Source: Gemmatimonadota bacterium (GTDB taxonomy: Bacteria > Gemmatimonadota > Gemmatimonadetes > Gemmatimonadales > Gemmatimonadaceae). Taken from it: 64,000 nucleotides of DNA. The stretch covers positions 1-64,000 of the forward strand of contig JADJAD010000019.1 in NCBI GenBank assembly GCA_016704465.1, given 5' to 3'. Numbering within the stretch: the first letter of the stretch is position 1; each line of letters opens with the position of its first letter. Positions 46,149 through 55,575 of this stretch are shown here, one piece after another. Under the pieces are notes generated by a model, which searched no databases, was not told where the DNA came from, and worked only from the letters and a program-made list of their open reading frames with translations. A program made the translations under genes and the position numbers.

Positions 46149-48845
46149 GTGGCCGACGCGCGCTCGGAATGGTACCAACTGCCGGCTTCTGACGTCGCCG
46201 AGCAATTGGTGGTCGATGCGGCGCACGGTCTGTCGTCGAGCGAGGCGACCGCGCGGGCAGCGCAGCATGGCCCGAACGAGCTGCGCGAGGGTCGGCGTCG
46301 CTCGTCGCTGCGCATGCTCGCCGACCAATTCACCGACCTGATGGTGGTGGTGCTGCTGGTCGCCGCCGTGGTGGCGGGGATGGTGGGGGAGCCGCACGAC
46401 TCGGTCGCCATCGTGGCGATCATCGTCATCAACGGAGCGCTCGGCTTCTCGCAGGAGTATCGCGCCGAGCAGGCCGTACGGTCGCTGCGGGCCATGGCCG
46501 CACCGCTGGCGCGCGTTCGCCGCGACGGCGTTACCTCGATGATTGCGGCGCGGGAGCTCGTCCCCGGCGACGTCGTGGAGCTCGAGACCGGGATGATTGC
46601 ACCGGCCGACGTGCGCTTGCTACGGGTCCGTCGCCTGCGCATCGACGAGTCGGCGCTGACGGGCGAATCGCAGGGAGTGAACAAGTCCGTGGTTGCCCTC
46701 CCCGGGCGGAGCATTCCGCTCGGCGATCGCGTCAACATGGCGTGGAAGGGGACAATCGTCGCCTACGGACGGGGAGAGGGCGTCGTGGTGGCGACGGGAA
46801 TGGCGACGGAACTCGGGCGTGTCGCGTCGCTGCTCGACGAAGCGGAGCAGTTGCTCACGCCGCTGCAGCGACGCCTGCGGCAGTTCGCGACCCAGCTCGC
46901 GGTCGTGGTGGTCCTGTTGTGCACCGCTCTCTTCGGCCTTGGCCTCCTGCGCGGCGAGCCACTCCTCCTGATGTTCCTGACGGCACTCAGCCTGGCGGTT
47001 GCCGCGATGCCCGAGGCGCTGCCGGCTGTCGTCACCGTCTCGCTGGCGCTGGGGGCGCGCCGCATGGTGGCGCGCCACGCGCTGATCCGGCGGCTCCCCG
47101 CGGTCGAGACGTTAGGCTCGGTGACGTACATCTGCTCGGACAAGACGGGCACCTTGACGCAGAACCGCATGCGGGTGACCGACGTGCGCGGCACCGACGG
47201 CGCCCCGATCGACATCGCGCGCGACGAGGGGGCGGCGTTGGCCAGGGCCATGGTGCTGAACTCCGATGCCCGCCTCGTAAACGGCTCCGGCAGCGGCGCG
47301 GGCGATCCCACCGAGGTCGCCCTGCTGGACTACGTCGCCGGGTCGGGAACAGACATTGCTGACCTGCTGCGGCAGAGTCCACGTCGCGCCGAGCTCCCGT
47401 TTTCCTCCGAACGGGGGCGGATGACGACGTTGCACACGGCGGCTGGTGGCGAGTCGATGCTCCTGACCAAGGGGGCGCCGGAGCGCGTGGTGCCACGATG
47501 CACGCATGTGCAGCTGCCGGCAGGGCGCATCCCGATAGACCATGCGGCGGTCATGGGCCAGGCCGACGAGATGGCCCGGAACGGACTCCGCGTGCTGGCC
47601 TTCGCCGTGCGCGACGTCGCGTCACGCGACGCCGCGTCACTCGACGCCAAATCGGTCGACGGCCAGGCGCTGTCGGACGACGAGGAACGGGACTTGACCT
47701 GCCTCGGGTTCGTCGGGCTGATGGATCCGCCTCGGGACGAGGCGGCATCGGCCGTGGCCGAGTGCCGGAGCGCCGGTATCCGCGTCGTGATGATCACCGG
47801 TGACCACCCGGCCACCGCCGGCGCCATCGCCCGTCGGGTCGGGATCGTGGACGGCGACGGGGACGGGGACGGGGACGCGCCACGGGTGGTCACCGGGGCC
47901 GAGCTGGAACGGCTGGACGACGATGGGCTCGCGGCGCTGTGCGCCGAGGCGCGGGTGTATGCCCGTGTCGCGCCCGAACAGAAAATCCGCATCGTGCGGG
48001 CCCTGCAGGGGCGCGGAGAATTCGTCGCGATGACCGGCGATGGCGTGAACGATGCCCCGGCGCTGCGCCAAGCCGATATTGGCGTCGCGATGGGACGCGG
48101 CGGCACCGACGTGGCGCGCGAGGCGGCCGACATGGTGCTCACCGACGATAACTTCGCCTCCATCGTCTCCGCCGTGCGCGAGGGACGGCGCATCTACGAC
48201 AACATCCGCAAGTTCATCCGGTACATCCTGACGGGAAACTCGGCAGAACTCTGGCTCCTGCTCCTCGCACCGCTGGCCGGACTCCCGCTCCCGCTGCTCC
48301 CGATTCACATCCTCTGGATCAACCTCGTGACCGACGGCCTGCCGGGCCTGGCGCTCGCCCTCGAGCCTGCCGAACGGGATATCATGCAACGTCCTCCTCG
48401 CCCCCCACACGAGAGTGTCTTCGCGCACGGACTGTGGCAGCACGCGCTGTGGGTCGGACTGCTCATGGGCGGCGTCGCACTGCTGACACAGGGGTGGTCG
48501 CTGCGGCATGGCTTGGCACACTGGCAGAGCATGACGTTCACGGTCCTGGCACTCTCGCAACTAGCCCACGTGATGGCGATTCGATCCGAGCGCGTGTCAC
48601 TCTGGACGCAGGGCGTGTGGGGTAACGCGCCGCTCACGCTCGCGGTGCTCGGCACCGTCGGGTTGCAGATGGCGACCCTGTACGTCCCCGTGCTCAACGG
48701 CATCTTCAAGACAGCGCCGCTGTCGGCAGGTGAACTGGCGGCCTGCGTGGCGCTCTCGTGCCTGCCGTTCCTGGCCGTGGAAGGGGAGAAGCTCCTGCTT
48801 CGACGCGGCTATCAGTACGCCTCGGCCAGTGGGAGAGCGTCGTGA
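46149..48845 (+). CDS. Type-IIA P-type ATPase, probably calcium-transporting
   Basis: An 898-aa cation pump. Actuator TGES is in ALTGESQGVN, phosphorylated Asp331 in CSDKTGTLTQ, the nucleotide-binding motif KGAPERV, and hinge TGDGVNDAPAL. The M4 ion-site motif is AAMPEALPAVV, where the usual PEGLP has PEALP. The M5 and M6 regions (GNSAELWLLLL, NLVTDGLPGLAL) match SERCA/PMR1-type pumps. A short Gly-Asp insert (DGDGDGDGD, hexamer-encoded at about 47857-47876) lies in the cytoplasmic domain. GTG 46149 follows GGGAGG; an upstream start would enter the repeat. It overlaps the CaCA gene by 4 bp (GTGA). Confidence 0.93.
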   Translation: MADARSEWYQLPASDVAEQLVVDAAHGLSSSEATARAAQHGPNELREGRRRSSLRMLADQFTDLMVVVLLVAAVVAGMVGEPHDSVAIVAIIVINGALGFSQEYRAEQAVRSLRAMAAPLARVRRDGVTSMIAARELVPGDVVELETGMIAPADVRLLRVRRLRIDESALTGESQGVNKSVVALPGRSIPLGDRVNMAWKGTIVAYGRGEGVVVATGMATELGRVASLLDEAEQLLTPLQRRLRQFATQLAVVVVLLCTALFGLGLLRGEPLLLMFLTALSLAVAAMPEALPAVVTVSLALGARRMVARHALIRRLPAVETLGSVTYICSDKTGTLTQNRMRVTDVRGTDGAPIDIARDEGAALARAMVLNSDARLVNGSGSGAGDPTEVALLDYVAGSGTDIADLLRQSPRRAELPFSSERGRMTTLHTAAGGESMLLTKGAPERVVPRCTHVQLPAGRIPIDHAAVMGQADEMARNGLRVLAFAVRDVASRDAASLDAKSVDGQALSDDEERDLTCLGFVGLMDPPRDEAASAVAECRSAGIRVVMITGDHPATAGAIARRVGIVDGDGDGDGDAPRVVTGAELERLDDDGLAALCAEARVYARVAPEQKIRIVRALQGRGEFVAMTGDGVNDAPALRQADIGVAMGRGGTDVAREAADMVLTDDNFASIVSAVREGRRIYDNIRKFIRYILTGNSAELWLLLLAPLAGLPLPLLPIHILWINLVTDGLPGLALALEPAERDIMQRPPRPPHESVFAHGLWQHALWVGLLMGGVALLTQGWSLRHGLAHWQSMTFTVLALSQLAHVMAIRSERVSLWTQGVWGNAPLTLAVLGTVGLQMATLYVPVLNGIFKTAPLSAGELAACVALSCLPFLAVEGEKLLLRRGYQYASASGRAS

Positions 48846-49924
48846 CGCTTGCGATTGTCACCTTTGTGTTGTGCGGGGCGATCATCGTCCTGTCGTCCGT
48901 CGCGCTCACCCGGGCGGCCGAGGCGTTTGCGCGGTCGACCAACATTGGGCGGGTCTGGATCGGGACCGTGCTGCTCGCGTCGGCCACGTCGCTCCCCGAA
49001 CTCGGTGTGGACGTGTCGGCCGTCCGACAGGGCGCAGCCGACCTCGCGGCGGGCGACATCTTCGGGTCGAGCATGGCCAACATGCTGATCCTGGCGCTGC
49101 TGGGCATGGTGCCGCCACGCGATGACATCTTCCGGCGCACCTCGCTCGACAACACGATCGCTGCGTCGCTCGGCATCATCATGACGGCCATCGTCGGTAT
49201 CCTGGTGTACAGCCAGGCCACCACGACCGTGGCCGGCGTGCATCCGGCCTCGGTCCTGCTCGTCGTGCTGTTCCTCATCGGTAGTCGCATCCTGTATCGT
49301 CAGGCGAGCGATGCGGCCCCAGCCGATGCGGCCCCGGCCACCGCTGCGCCGGTCAATGCCGAGCATCAGGGCGCCGGCCAGGCTACCCCAGCCACACCGG
49401 GCGACGCTGCCGCGACGGACGAGGATGAGACGGACCGTGCGCGCCGTCGGCGCGTGTCCGGTACGCGGTTCCTGGCATCGGCGGCCGTCCTGCTCTTGCT
49501 CGCGCCGCTGTTCGCCGACAGCGCCCAGACGATCGCCGAGGGGACGGGGCTGGGGCTGACCTTCTTCGGGACGCTGTTCGTCGGGGCCAGCACGTCGCTC
49601 CCGGAGCTGGTTTCGTGCGTGGCCGCGCTGCGGATGGGCGCGCGCGACCTGGCCGTGGGCAACTTGTTCGGCTCCAACGTGTTCAATGCGTCGATCTTCC
49701 TCGCGATGGACCTGGCGCACCCCGGCGGCTCCATCTTCGCCATCGTGGGGCAGGCGCACGTCGTGTCGGCGCTGTTCGCCGTGCTCCTGATGGCGCTGGG
49801 CAGTGCGTCCATCGCCTTTCGCGCCACGCGTCGCCATGCCCTCATCGAGCCCGGGGCGGTCCTGATGCTCCTGGCGTACGTCACCGGCGTCGTCGCCCTC
49901 TACCAGCTGCGTGCCGCGCCCTGA
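48842..49924 (+). CDS. CaCA-family Na+(H+)/Ca2+ exchanger
   Basis: A 360-aa membrane antiporter. It shows the two inverted alpha-repeats of the family: ASATSLPELGVDVSA with GDIFGSSMANML in the first half, and GASTSLPELVSCVAAL with GNLFGSNVFNAS in the second. A long Ala/Pro/Asp-rich hydrophilic loop (about residues 160-205) separates them and probably faces the cytoplasm. GTG 48842 overlaps the pump stop, so both calcium exporters are translated together. Ion specificity is inferred from the family. Confidence 0.92.
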   Translation: MTLAIVTFVLCGAIIVLSSVALTRAAEAFARSTNIGRVWIGTVLLASATSLPELGVDVSAVRQGAADLAAGDIFGSSMANMLILALLGMVPPRDDIFRRTSLDNTIAASLGIIMTAIVGILVYSQATTTVAGVHPASVLLVVLFLIGSRILYRQASDAAPADAAPATAAPVNAEHQGAGQATPATPGDAAATDEDETDRARRRRVSGTRFLASAAVLLLLAPLFADSAQTIAEGTGLGLTFFGTLFVGASTSLPELVSCVAALRMGARDLAVGNLFGSNVFNASIFLAMDLAHPGGSIFAIVGQAHVVSALFAVLLMALGSASIAFRATRRHALIEPGAVLMLLAYVTGVVALYQLRAAP

Positions 49925-49965
49925 GTCGCCACACCGAGAAGCAGCCTCACGAACAGGAGTCGCCC

Positions 49966-50886
49966 ATGATTCGCCGTGTCCTCATTCCGCTCGACGGTTC
50001 CCACTTTGCGGAGCATGCCCTTCCCTACGCGATCGCGATCGCGCGTCGCGCCGGCGCCACGATCGAGCTGGTCAGCGTGTCGCCCCCGCCGTTCTCTTCG
50101 ACGCACGTGCGTGGGGTCCGCATCCTCGACGACGCGGACTTGCGCGCGGGGGCGGCGGCGCACCAGCGCTATCTCGACGACGTGGCGTGGCGGATCCGGG
50201 AGCGATATGGGATGCCCTGCAGCGAGTTGGTCCTGGTGGGTGCGGTCTTCGAGCGTCTCGTGGAGCATGTGGCGACGTCGAAGCCCGATCTCGTGGTGAT
50301 GACGACGCATGGCGGCGGCAGCTCGTCGCAGTCCTGGCTCGGCAGCGTGACGGATCGCATGGTGCGCGACGCGACCGTGCCGCTGGTGCTCGTGCGCCCG
50401 TCGGCGGCCACCGACATGATGGGCGGCGAGCCCGTGCTGCGTCGGCTGCTCGTGCCGTCGGACGGATCGCCAGTCGCCGAGGCCGTGCTCGCGTCGGCAA
50501 TGCAGCTGGCGGAGTTATACGAGGGCGAGCTGGTGCTGCTGGGCGTCGTGCCGACGCCGTCCCGACTCCCGCATTCCCTGCTGCTCCCCTTGCTGCCCGA
50601 CGTGGAAGCGCGCGTCGAGGCCGCAGAGGAGCGGTTGCGAACGCACCTCACGGCCTGCGCCGCTCGCGTGGGCACGTCGACGGTGCCGGTGTCGGTGGTG
50701 GTCGTCCGGCACCACCATCCCGCCACGGCGATTTCCGAAGTCGCGGCCCATGAGAAGGCCGACCTCATCGCCATGTCCACGCACGGGCGCGGCGGCGTGC
50801 GACGCCTCCTGCTGGGCAGCGTGACCGACAAGGTGCTGCGCTCGGGCTCACTCCCCATGCTGGTGAGCCGCCCCGACGCCACGTGA
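49966..50886 (+). CDS. Tandem universal stress protein (two UspA domains)
   Basis: A 306-aa protein built of two UspA domains (residues about 1-145 and 155-306), each opening with a RRVLIPLDGS or RRLLVPSDGS strand. The ATP-binding G-2x-G-9x-G(S/T) pattern is clear in the second half (THGRGGVRRLLLGSV) and recognisable in the first (THGGGSSSQSWLGSV). ATG 49966 has AGGAG about 6 bp upstream. It follows the exchanger by 41 bp in the same direction, suggesting a stress-linked calcium operon. Confidence 0.92.
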   Translation: MIRRVLIPLDGSHFAEHALPYAIAIARRAGATIELVSVSPPPFSSTHVRGVRILDDADLRAGAAAHQRYLDDVAWRIRERYGMPCSELVLVGAVFERLVEHVATSKPDLVVMTTHGGGSSSQSWLGSVTDRMVRDATVPLVLVRPSAATDMMGGEPVLRRLLVPSDGSPVAEAVLASAMQLAELYEGELVLLGVVPTPSRLPHSLLLPLLPDVEARVEAAEERLRTHLTACAARVGTSTVPVSVVVVRHHHPATAISEVAAHEKADLIAMSTHGRGGVRRLLLGSVTDKVLRSGSLPMLVSRPDAT

Positions 50887-50979
50887 TGGTTCGGCGCGCG
50901 AGACACTGGCGCGTCGCGTTGTGTCACCCGCAGTTTCGTCCGTGGTGTCGTCACGAATCCCTGTCACTCATCCCCCTCG

Positions 50980-51759
50980 ATGCCGCTGCGTCCTCCCAAG
51001 CATCTGCTGGTCATCGCGGCCGCGCTCTCGCTGACCGCCTGCGGCGACGCGCGCAGTGAAACGATCGACACCCCGTTCGAGATCGTGGCCGAGTTTCCGC
51101 ACGACACCGGGGCCTACACGCAGGGGCTCGTCTGGCAGGACAGCGTCCTGTACGAGAGCACGGGACGCTACGGCGCCTCGGACGTGCGCCGCGTGGACCT
51201 GCGCACGGGTGCCGTGCAGGCCTCGACCGCCCTCGCCGACAATCGATTCGGCGAAGGGCTCGCCCTGCTGGGCGGAAAGTTGTACCAGCTCACCTGGGAG
51301 TCGAAGGTGGCGTACGTCTACGACGCGACCTCGCTGGTGCTCCTCGACTCGATCTCGTACGCGGGCGAGGGGTGGGGACTCGCCACGGACGGCACCTCGC
51401 TCTACCTCAGCGATGGATCGGACTCCGTGCGGGTCGTGAATCCGGCCACGTTCGTCACGGAGCGAGTCATGCACGTGCGACACGAGCAGTCGCCGCTGCC
51501 CAAGCTCAACGAACTCGAGTTCATCGACGGCGACCTGTTCGCCAACGTGTATGAGTCGGACTGGATTGCCCGCATCGACCCCGCGACCGGTGTCGTGCGC
51601 CAGCTCCTGGACTTTGCCGCGCTGTGGCCGCGCGGGCAGCGCCCGTACGGGGCTGATGTGATGAACGGGATCGCCCGGGCCCCGGCCCCTGGTACGTTGC
51701 TCCTGACGGGCAAGCTCTGGCCGAGGATGTATTCGGTGCGCCTCACGCCGCCGCGCTAG
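50980..51759 (+). CDS. Glutaminyl-peptide cyclotransferase (glutamine cyclotransferase), lipoprotein
   Basis: A 259-aa five-bladed-propeller enzyme that converts N-terminal Gln of peptides to pyroglutamate. The lipobox is LSLTACGD (Cys21 or so), so it is predicted to be membrane-anchored in the periplasm. Typical segments are EFPHDTGAYTQGLVW, YESTGRYGASDVRRV, RFGEGLALLGGKLYQLTW, GEGWGLATDG and KLNELEFIDGDLFANV. Length is normal. The MBL-fold gene begins 24 bp later in the same direction. Confidence 0.92.
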   Translation: MPLRPPKHLLVIAAALSLTACGDARSETIDTPFEIVAEFPHDTGAYTQGLVWQDSVLYESTGRYGASDVRRVDLRTGAVQASTALADNRFGEGLALLGGKLYQLTWESKVAYVYDATSLVLLDSISYAGEGWGLATDGTSLYLSDGSDSVRVVNPATFVTERVMHVRHEQSPLPKLNELEFIDGDLFANVYESDWIARIDPATGVVRQLLDFAALWPRGQRPYGADVMNGIARAPAPGTLLLTGKLWPRMYSVRLTPPR

Positions 51760-51783
51760 CGCGACGGGCAAGAGGATTCCTGC

Positions 51784-52812
51784 ATGACGCTCCCTCGCTA
51801 CACCCGAGGTCCTGTGCCGCGGAGCGCCGCATGCGCGCTCGCCTTCGCGACGCTGCTGGCGAGCGCGGCGCCGGCGCCGGCGCAGGTGCCGGCGCGTTCC
51901 GCCGATCCCGCCGTGCGCGGCATCCCGCGCTCGGCCTTTCCTCGGCTCGTGCCGCTGGCGCCGGGCGTCTACGGCTACGAGGAGATCCGCGCGCCCGGCT
52001 TCACGACCGTGAGCCTCGTCGTGGTCGGCGATAGCGGCGTGCTCATCGCCGATGGGCAGGGGAGTCCTTCGGCAACGCAGCGGTTGCTCGACGAGATCCG
52101 CACCGTCACGGCGCGCCCGGTGCGCTGGTACGTGGTGGGATCGGACCATGGGGACCACACCGCCGGCAACAGCGTGCTTCCGCCCGGCGTGACCTGGATC
52201 GTGCACCCCAACTCCCAGCGACAGTTGCAACAGGACGCGGTGGCTGCGGATGCCGCGAACGCACGCACGGGCAGCTCGGCCGCCGGCGCCACGCCGTCGC
52301 CCCCGCGGCTGGTGGTCGTCCCCCCGCAGGCCATGACGGGCGATCGCGAGCAAGTGGACGTGGGCGGGCGGGTGGTCGAGGTGCGCTTCCTGGGGCGCGC
52401 CCACACCGGCGGCGACCTCATGGTGCACCTGCCGGGCGAGAAGCTCCTGTTCATGAGCGAGGCGTATCTCAATCGCGTCTTCCCGGCCATGCGCTCGGCG
52501 TATCCCGCCGAGTGGGTCACGGTGCTCGACCGCGCGCTGGCCATGGACGTCACCCGTTTCGTTCCCGGGCATGGGTTCATCGAGACGCCACGCGTTTCGC
52601 GCGAGGAACTGGTGGCCTTTCGCGAGGCGCTGCGGGCCGTCATCGCCGAGGTCACGCGCCTGCACGCGCGCGGGCTCTCGGCCGACGCGGCAGTCCGCGA
52701 GGCCGACTGGGGATCCTACCGAGACTGGTTCCTCGCCGAGCAGCAGGGGCCCATCGCCGTGCGCCGGGTGTACCAGGCCCTCGACGGCAGCTTGCCACGG
52801 GATACTCGTTAG
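51784..52812 (+). CDS. Exported MBL-fold metallohydrolase with Ser replacing the first metal His
   Basis: A 342-aa metallo-beta-lactamase-fold protein with a signal peptide (ALAFATLLASAAPAPAQ). The zinc motif HxHxDH appears as Ser120-Asp-His-Gly-Asp-His (GSDHGDHTAGN), so the first His is replaced. Later ligands are present as His in GRAHTGGDL and in VPGHGFI. Substitution at this position occurs in some lactamase subclasses and changes the first metal site. The helical C-terminal 80 residues follow. The substrate is unknown; quinoprotein-relay-like or lactonase-like roles are possible. The stop codon TAG lies in CGTTAGGC. Confidence 0.85.
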   Translation: MTLPRYTRGPVPRSAACALAFATLLASAAPAPAQVPARSADPAVRGIPRSAFPRLVPLAPGVYGYEEIRAPGFTTVSLVVVGDSGVLIADGQGSPSATQRLLDEIRTVTARPVRWYVVGSDHGDHTAGNSVLPPGVTWIVHPNSQRQLQQDAVAADAANARTGSSAAGATPSPPRLVVVPPQAMTGDREQVDVGGRVVEVRFLGRAHTGGDLMVHLPGEKLLFMSEAYLNRVFPAMRSAYPAEWVTVLDRALAMDVTRFVPGHGFIETPRVSREELVAFREALRAVIAEVTRLHARGLSADAAVREADWGSYRDWFLAEQQGPIAVRRVYQALDGSLPRDTR

Positions 52813-52813
52813 G

Positions 52814-55257
52814 CTACCAGCGCAATCGCGCGCGGACGTACTGCACGGCGAGATCGGTCGTGCTCCAGAGCTGCACGTCGCCCCCCGAGCCGTAGCGCAC
52901 CGGCGTGGGTATGCCACCCTCGAATGCGTAGCTCCACAACTCGCTGCGGAAGCCGGAGGCGTCTACCGCCGCCACCACCCGCTCGGCCGCGGCGCGCAAC
53001 TCCCGTGTGAACGGCGAGTCGCCGCCGCCGGCTGCAAGCACCTGTTGCGCCACGCCGAGCAGGAAGAGGTTCACCTCGCGCCCCCACGCCACGCGGGGGC
53101 CGTGGTACGGGTCGCGCACGAACGCGCCCCACACGCTGTCGGTGGCAAAGGCGTCGTTGGCCACCACCGGCCCCACGCGCTCCACGAACAGCCCCACCGG
53201 GTACGGCCGCACGAACAGCCGGCTGTCGCGCACCACGACCGCGGGATCGATGGCGCCGTGCAAGGGGTCGCCAAGGAAGAGCCGGGTCGCGATGTCAGTG
53301 TTGACGACGCCGATCGGCGCACCACCCGCATCGAGCGAGAGCGCGAGGAAGACCAGCGAATCGCGGTCGGCGCCACTGGCGGCCAGCACGCCCTGCCAGT
53401 GCGCGCGCTCAACCTCGGGCATCGCCTCCATCCGCTGCGCCACCTTGGCCCGTACGTCGTCCGGCCCCAGTCGCACGACGAAGTGCCGCCCGGCGCCCAT
53501 CCAGGTGTCGATGGCCCGCGCAAGACTCGTCGAGTCGCGCGTCCAGGCGCCGAGCGGCGTGTTGCCGAGTTCCGTCGGGGTGGCGCTGGCGAGTGAGTCG
53601 ATCGAGAAGCCGAGCGTGGGGATGGTGCGCAGGATCGTGCGGAGGCCTTGCAGCGCGTGCGGGGCCCAGATCGCGTTGACGTCCATGCCGTATCGTCCCC
53701 CGCGTAGCCGGCACCGCTGTCGCGCCAGCTGGTGGACGCCCACCCTCCCTCGGCGCGCGGCGCGAAGGCGATCAGCGTTTCCACGGAGGGTGACGCGGCG
53801 TAGGGGGCGGTCATGCGCGCCACCAGGGCGAGTTCGCGCAGCAGCCGGGTGAGGCGCGGCTCGTTTCCACCATCCACCTCGCGCAAGAAGGCGCGCTTGC
53901 GGCTGGCGGAGACGTTGGGGTCGGCGATCCATGACGCCACGAGCACCGGGAGCTGCAGCTCGTCGTCGATCATGTGATAGTTCTCCCGCACGCGTCGATG
54001 CCGGCGCAGGACGTCGTGGGCGCGCGCCAACAGCGAGTCGGCCGCCCGAACATTGCCGCGCCCGCGTGCCTCGTCCCGTGCCCGCAGGAGGGCCGCATAC
54101 TCGGCTGCCGCTTCGCGCACCGCCTGAGCGCCGAGCGCCTCCTCGTGGCTCACCTGGCCATCGGGGGAGAGCTTGCGCAGGGCGGCGGCGATGGCGAAGG
54201 CGGACATGTCGTCGCGCCAGATGCCGCGCATCATCAGGGTCGTCACCAGCATGTCGCGCCCGAAGTACGTGGCGTACGTCGGGAGCCCCGCCATGAGCTT
54301 CTCGCGCGAGGCGAGCAGCTCGACGCCGCGCACCTGGCGCTCCATCCAGCGCGCGCGCACCTGGGCGTCGGCGTCACGGCTCCCGGCGGCGCGCACGGAG
54401 TCGAGAAAGGCGAGGAAGTCCGGGGTAAAGATCTCGCCGCGGGCGAGCGGGGCGAGGGTGGCCCCTGTTGTCGAGAGCTGCACCTCAACACGCACCCCGC
54501 CCCCGTCCACCGCGCTCAGCACGAGCGAATCGCCCGCTGCAACGCCACGCACGCGTCGCGGATCGACGACCAGCGCAATACTCATGGTGTCGCGCCCGTC
54601 GAGCGACGGCTGCACGACCCGGGCACGCCAGAGGCGGGGGCCCTGGTCGATCGTCACGGTCGGGCGTAGGCGAGCGCGCAGGCGGGTCACGCTCGTCGCA
54701 TTCAGGGCGCGCAGGTGGCGCTGCCGTTCGGCTGCGGGCAGCTGCTCGATCGCGTTCACCAGCCGTACCAACTCCTCGACGGCAAAGGCCGGCGATGCAA
54801 ACGGGCGCCGGTGATCCCCGCCGTGCAGGAAGTCGCGCTCGACCCGCATCGACCCGAGCACGAACCAGCCGAGGGCGATCGAGGCGGCGTCGGAGCGCAC
54901 GGAGTAGGCGATTGAGCGGCGACGTCCCATTTGCGAGACTGCGGCACCGGGGGCGCCCCACTCGAGCGGGGCAGCGCCGCCGCCCGCCAAGCGGGCGCTG
55001 AAGCCCGCGCTGGCGTTTTCCGCATCGGCCAGGATGTGGACCACGCGTCCCTCGCGGCGGTCCAGGTAGATCTGGACCGTGTTGCTCGCGGCATCGCGAT
55101 AGAGGCGGGTCTGGTAGCCCTGATAGGCGGCAGCGTCGTCCAGTCCGGCTTCTGGGAACGAGAGGGCCGGTGTTATAACCCTTTGCTGGACAATGGCTTG
55201 CCTTGCCTGAGCTGTCTGGGAGAGCTGGGCGAACAGTACCAGGAAGCTCACGAGCAT
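52814..55257 (-). CDS. Exported six-hairpin glycosidase-like protein, frameshifted
   Basis: Reconstructed length about 814 aa. The signal peptide (LVSFLVLFAQLSQTAQA) and a beta-rich N-terminal part (to about 330) precede an alpha-helical region. It begins GLPTYATYFGRDMLVTTLM, reminiscent of the GRD motif of debranching-type and GH63/GH133-like catalytic domains. YHMIDDELQLPVL and, after the frameshift, GRYGMDVNAIWAPHALQGL look like the following helical hairpins. The frame breaks in a run of five C at 53697-53701; one additional base restores the continuous helical domain. The function is not certain and I would call it glycosidase-like only by pattern. It converges with the MBL gene with 1 bp between stops and is divergent from the SusC locus. 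Confidence 0.7.
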
Positions 55258-55423
55258 GATCGTGCCTCCAGCCGAGGTCAGGGCGAGCGACTACGTACTT
55301 GCGGGCGCCTTAGGCGTCAAGCGGACGAGCATAGGATCGGACGAGAGCGGGCCTGCGGCACTTATTGCCGCCCGCGATTCGACGGCGAATCCAAAACCGT
55401 GCAAGAAGGCGATTTACGCGATC

Positions 55424-55451
55424 TTGACCGATTCTCACACGGCCGTATGTT
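55424..55451 (+). promoter_or_regulatory. Sigma-70-type promoter for the SusC locus
   Basis: TTGACC (55424-55429), a 16-bp spacer and TATGTT (55446-55451) in the 318-bp gap upstream of the SusC gene. The surrounding sequence (55380-55450) is clearly AT-richer than flanking genes. LacI-type operators lie immediately downstream. The remainder of the gap (55258-55423) carries the upstream region of the divergent glycosidase-like gene. Confidence 0.5.
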
Positions 55452-55466
55452 ATGCCGGCGGGCCAC

Positions 55467-55493
55467 AGGAAACGTTTGCGGAAAACGCTTCCA
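55467..55493. promoter_or_regulatory. Two abutting LacI/cre-type operators
   Basis: AGGAAACGTTTGCG (55467-55480) and GGAAAACGCTTCCA (55480-55493), each with the central CG and flanking A/T steps of LacI-family sites. The second matches 13 of 14 positions of the classical cre consensus by eye. They lie just downstream of the predicted promoter, so a bound repressor would block initiation or early elongation. The local LacI gene at 5.8 kb has a different palindrome, so another regulator is more likely. Confidence 0.6.
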
Positions 55494-55575
55494 CATGAGC
55501 ACGGTATCCGCTGCGACAACTGTCCTGAGCATGCTCGCCGCGTCCCCTGTCACGTCAACATCGGAGAGTTTCCGT

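Noticed and set aside
54931..55575. N-terminal extension of the SusC ORF
   Set aside because: It crosses the promoter and operators, lacks a signal peptide at its start and overlaps the divergent gene. The signal peptide begins at 55576.
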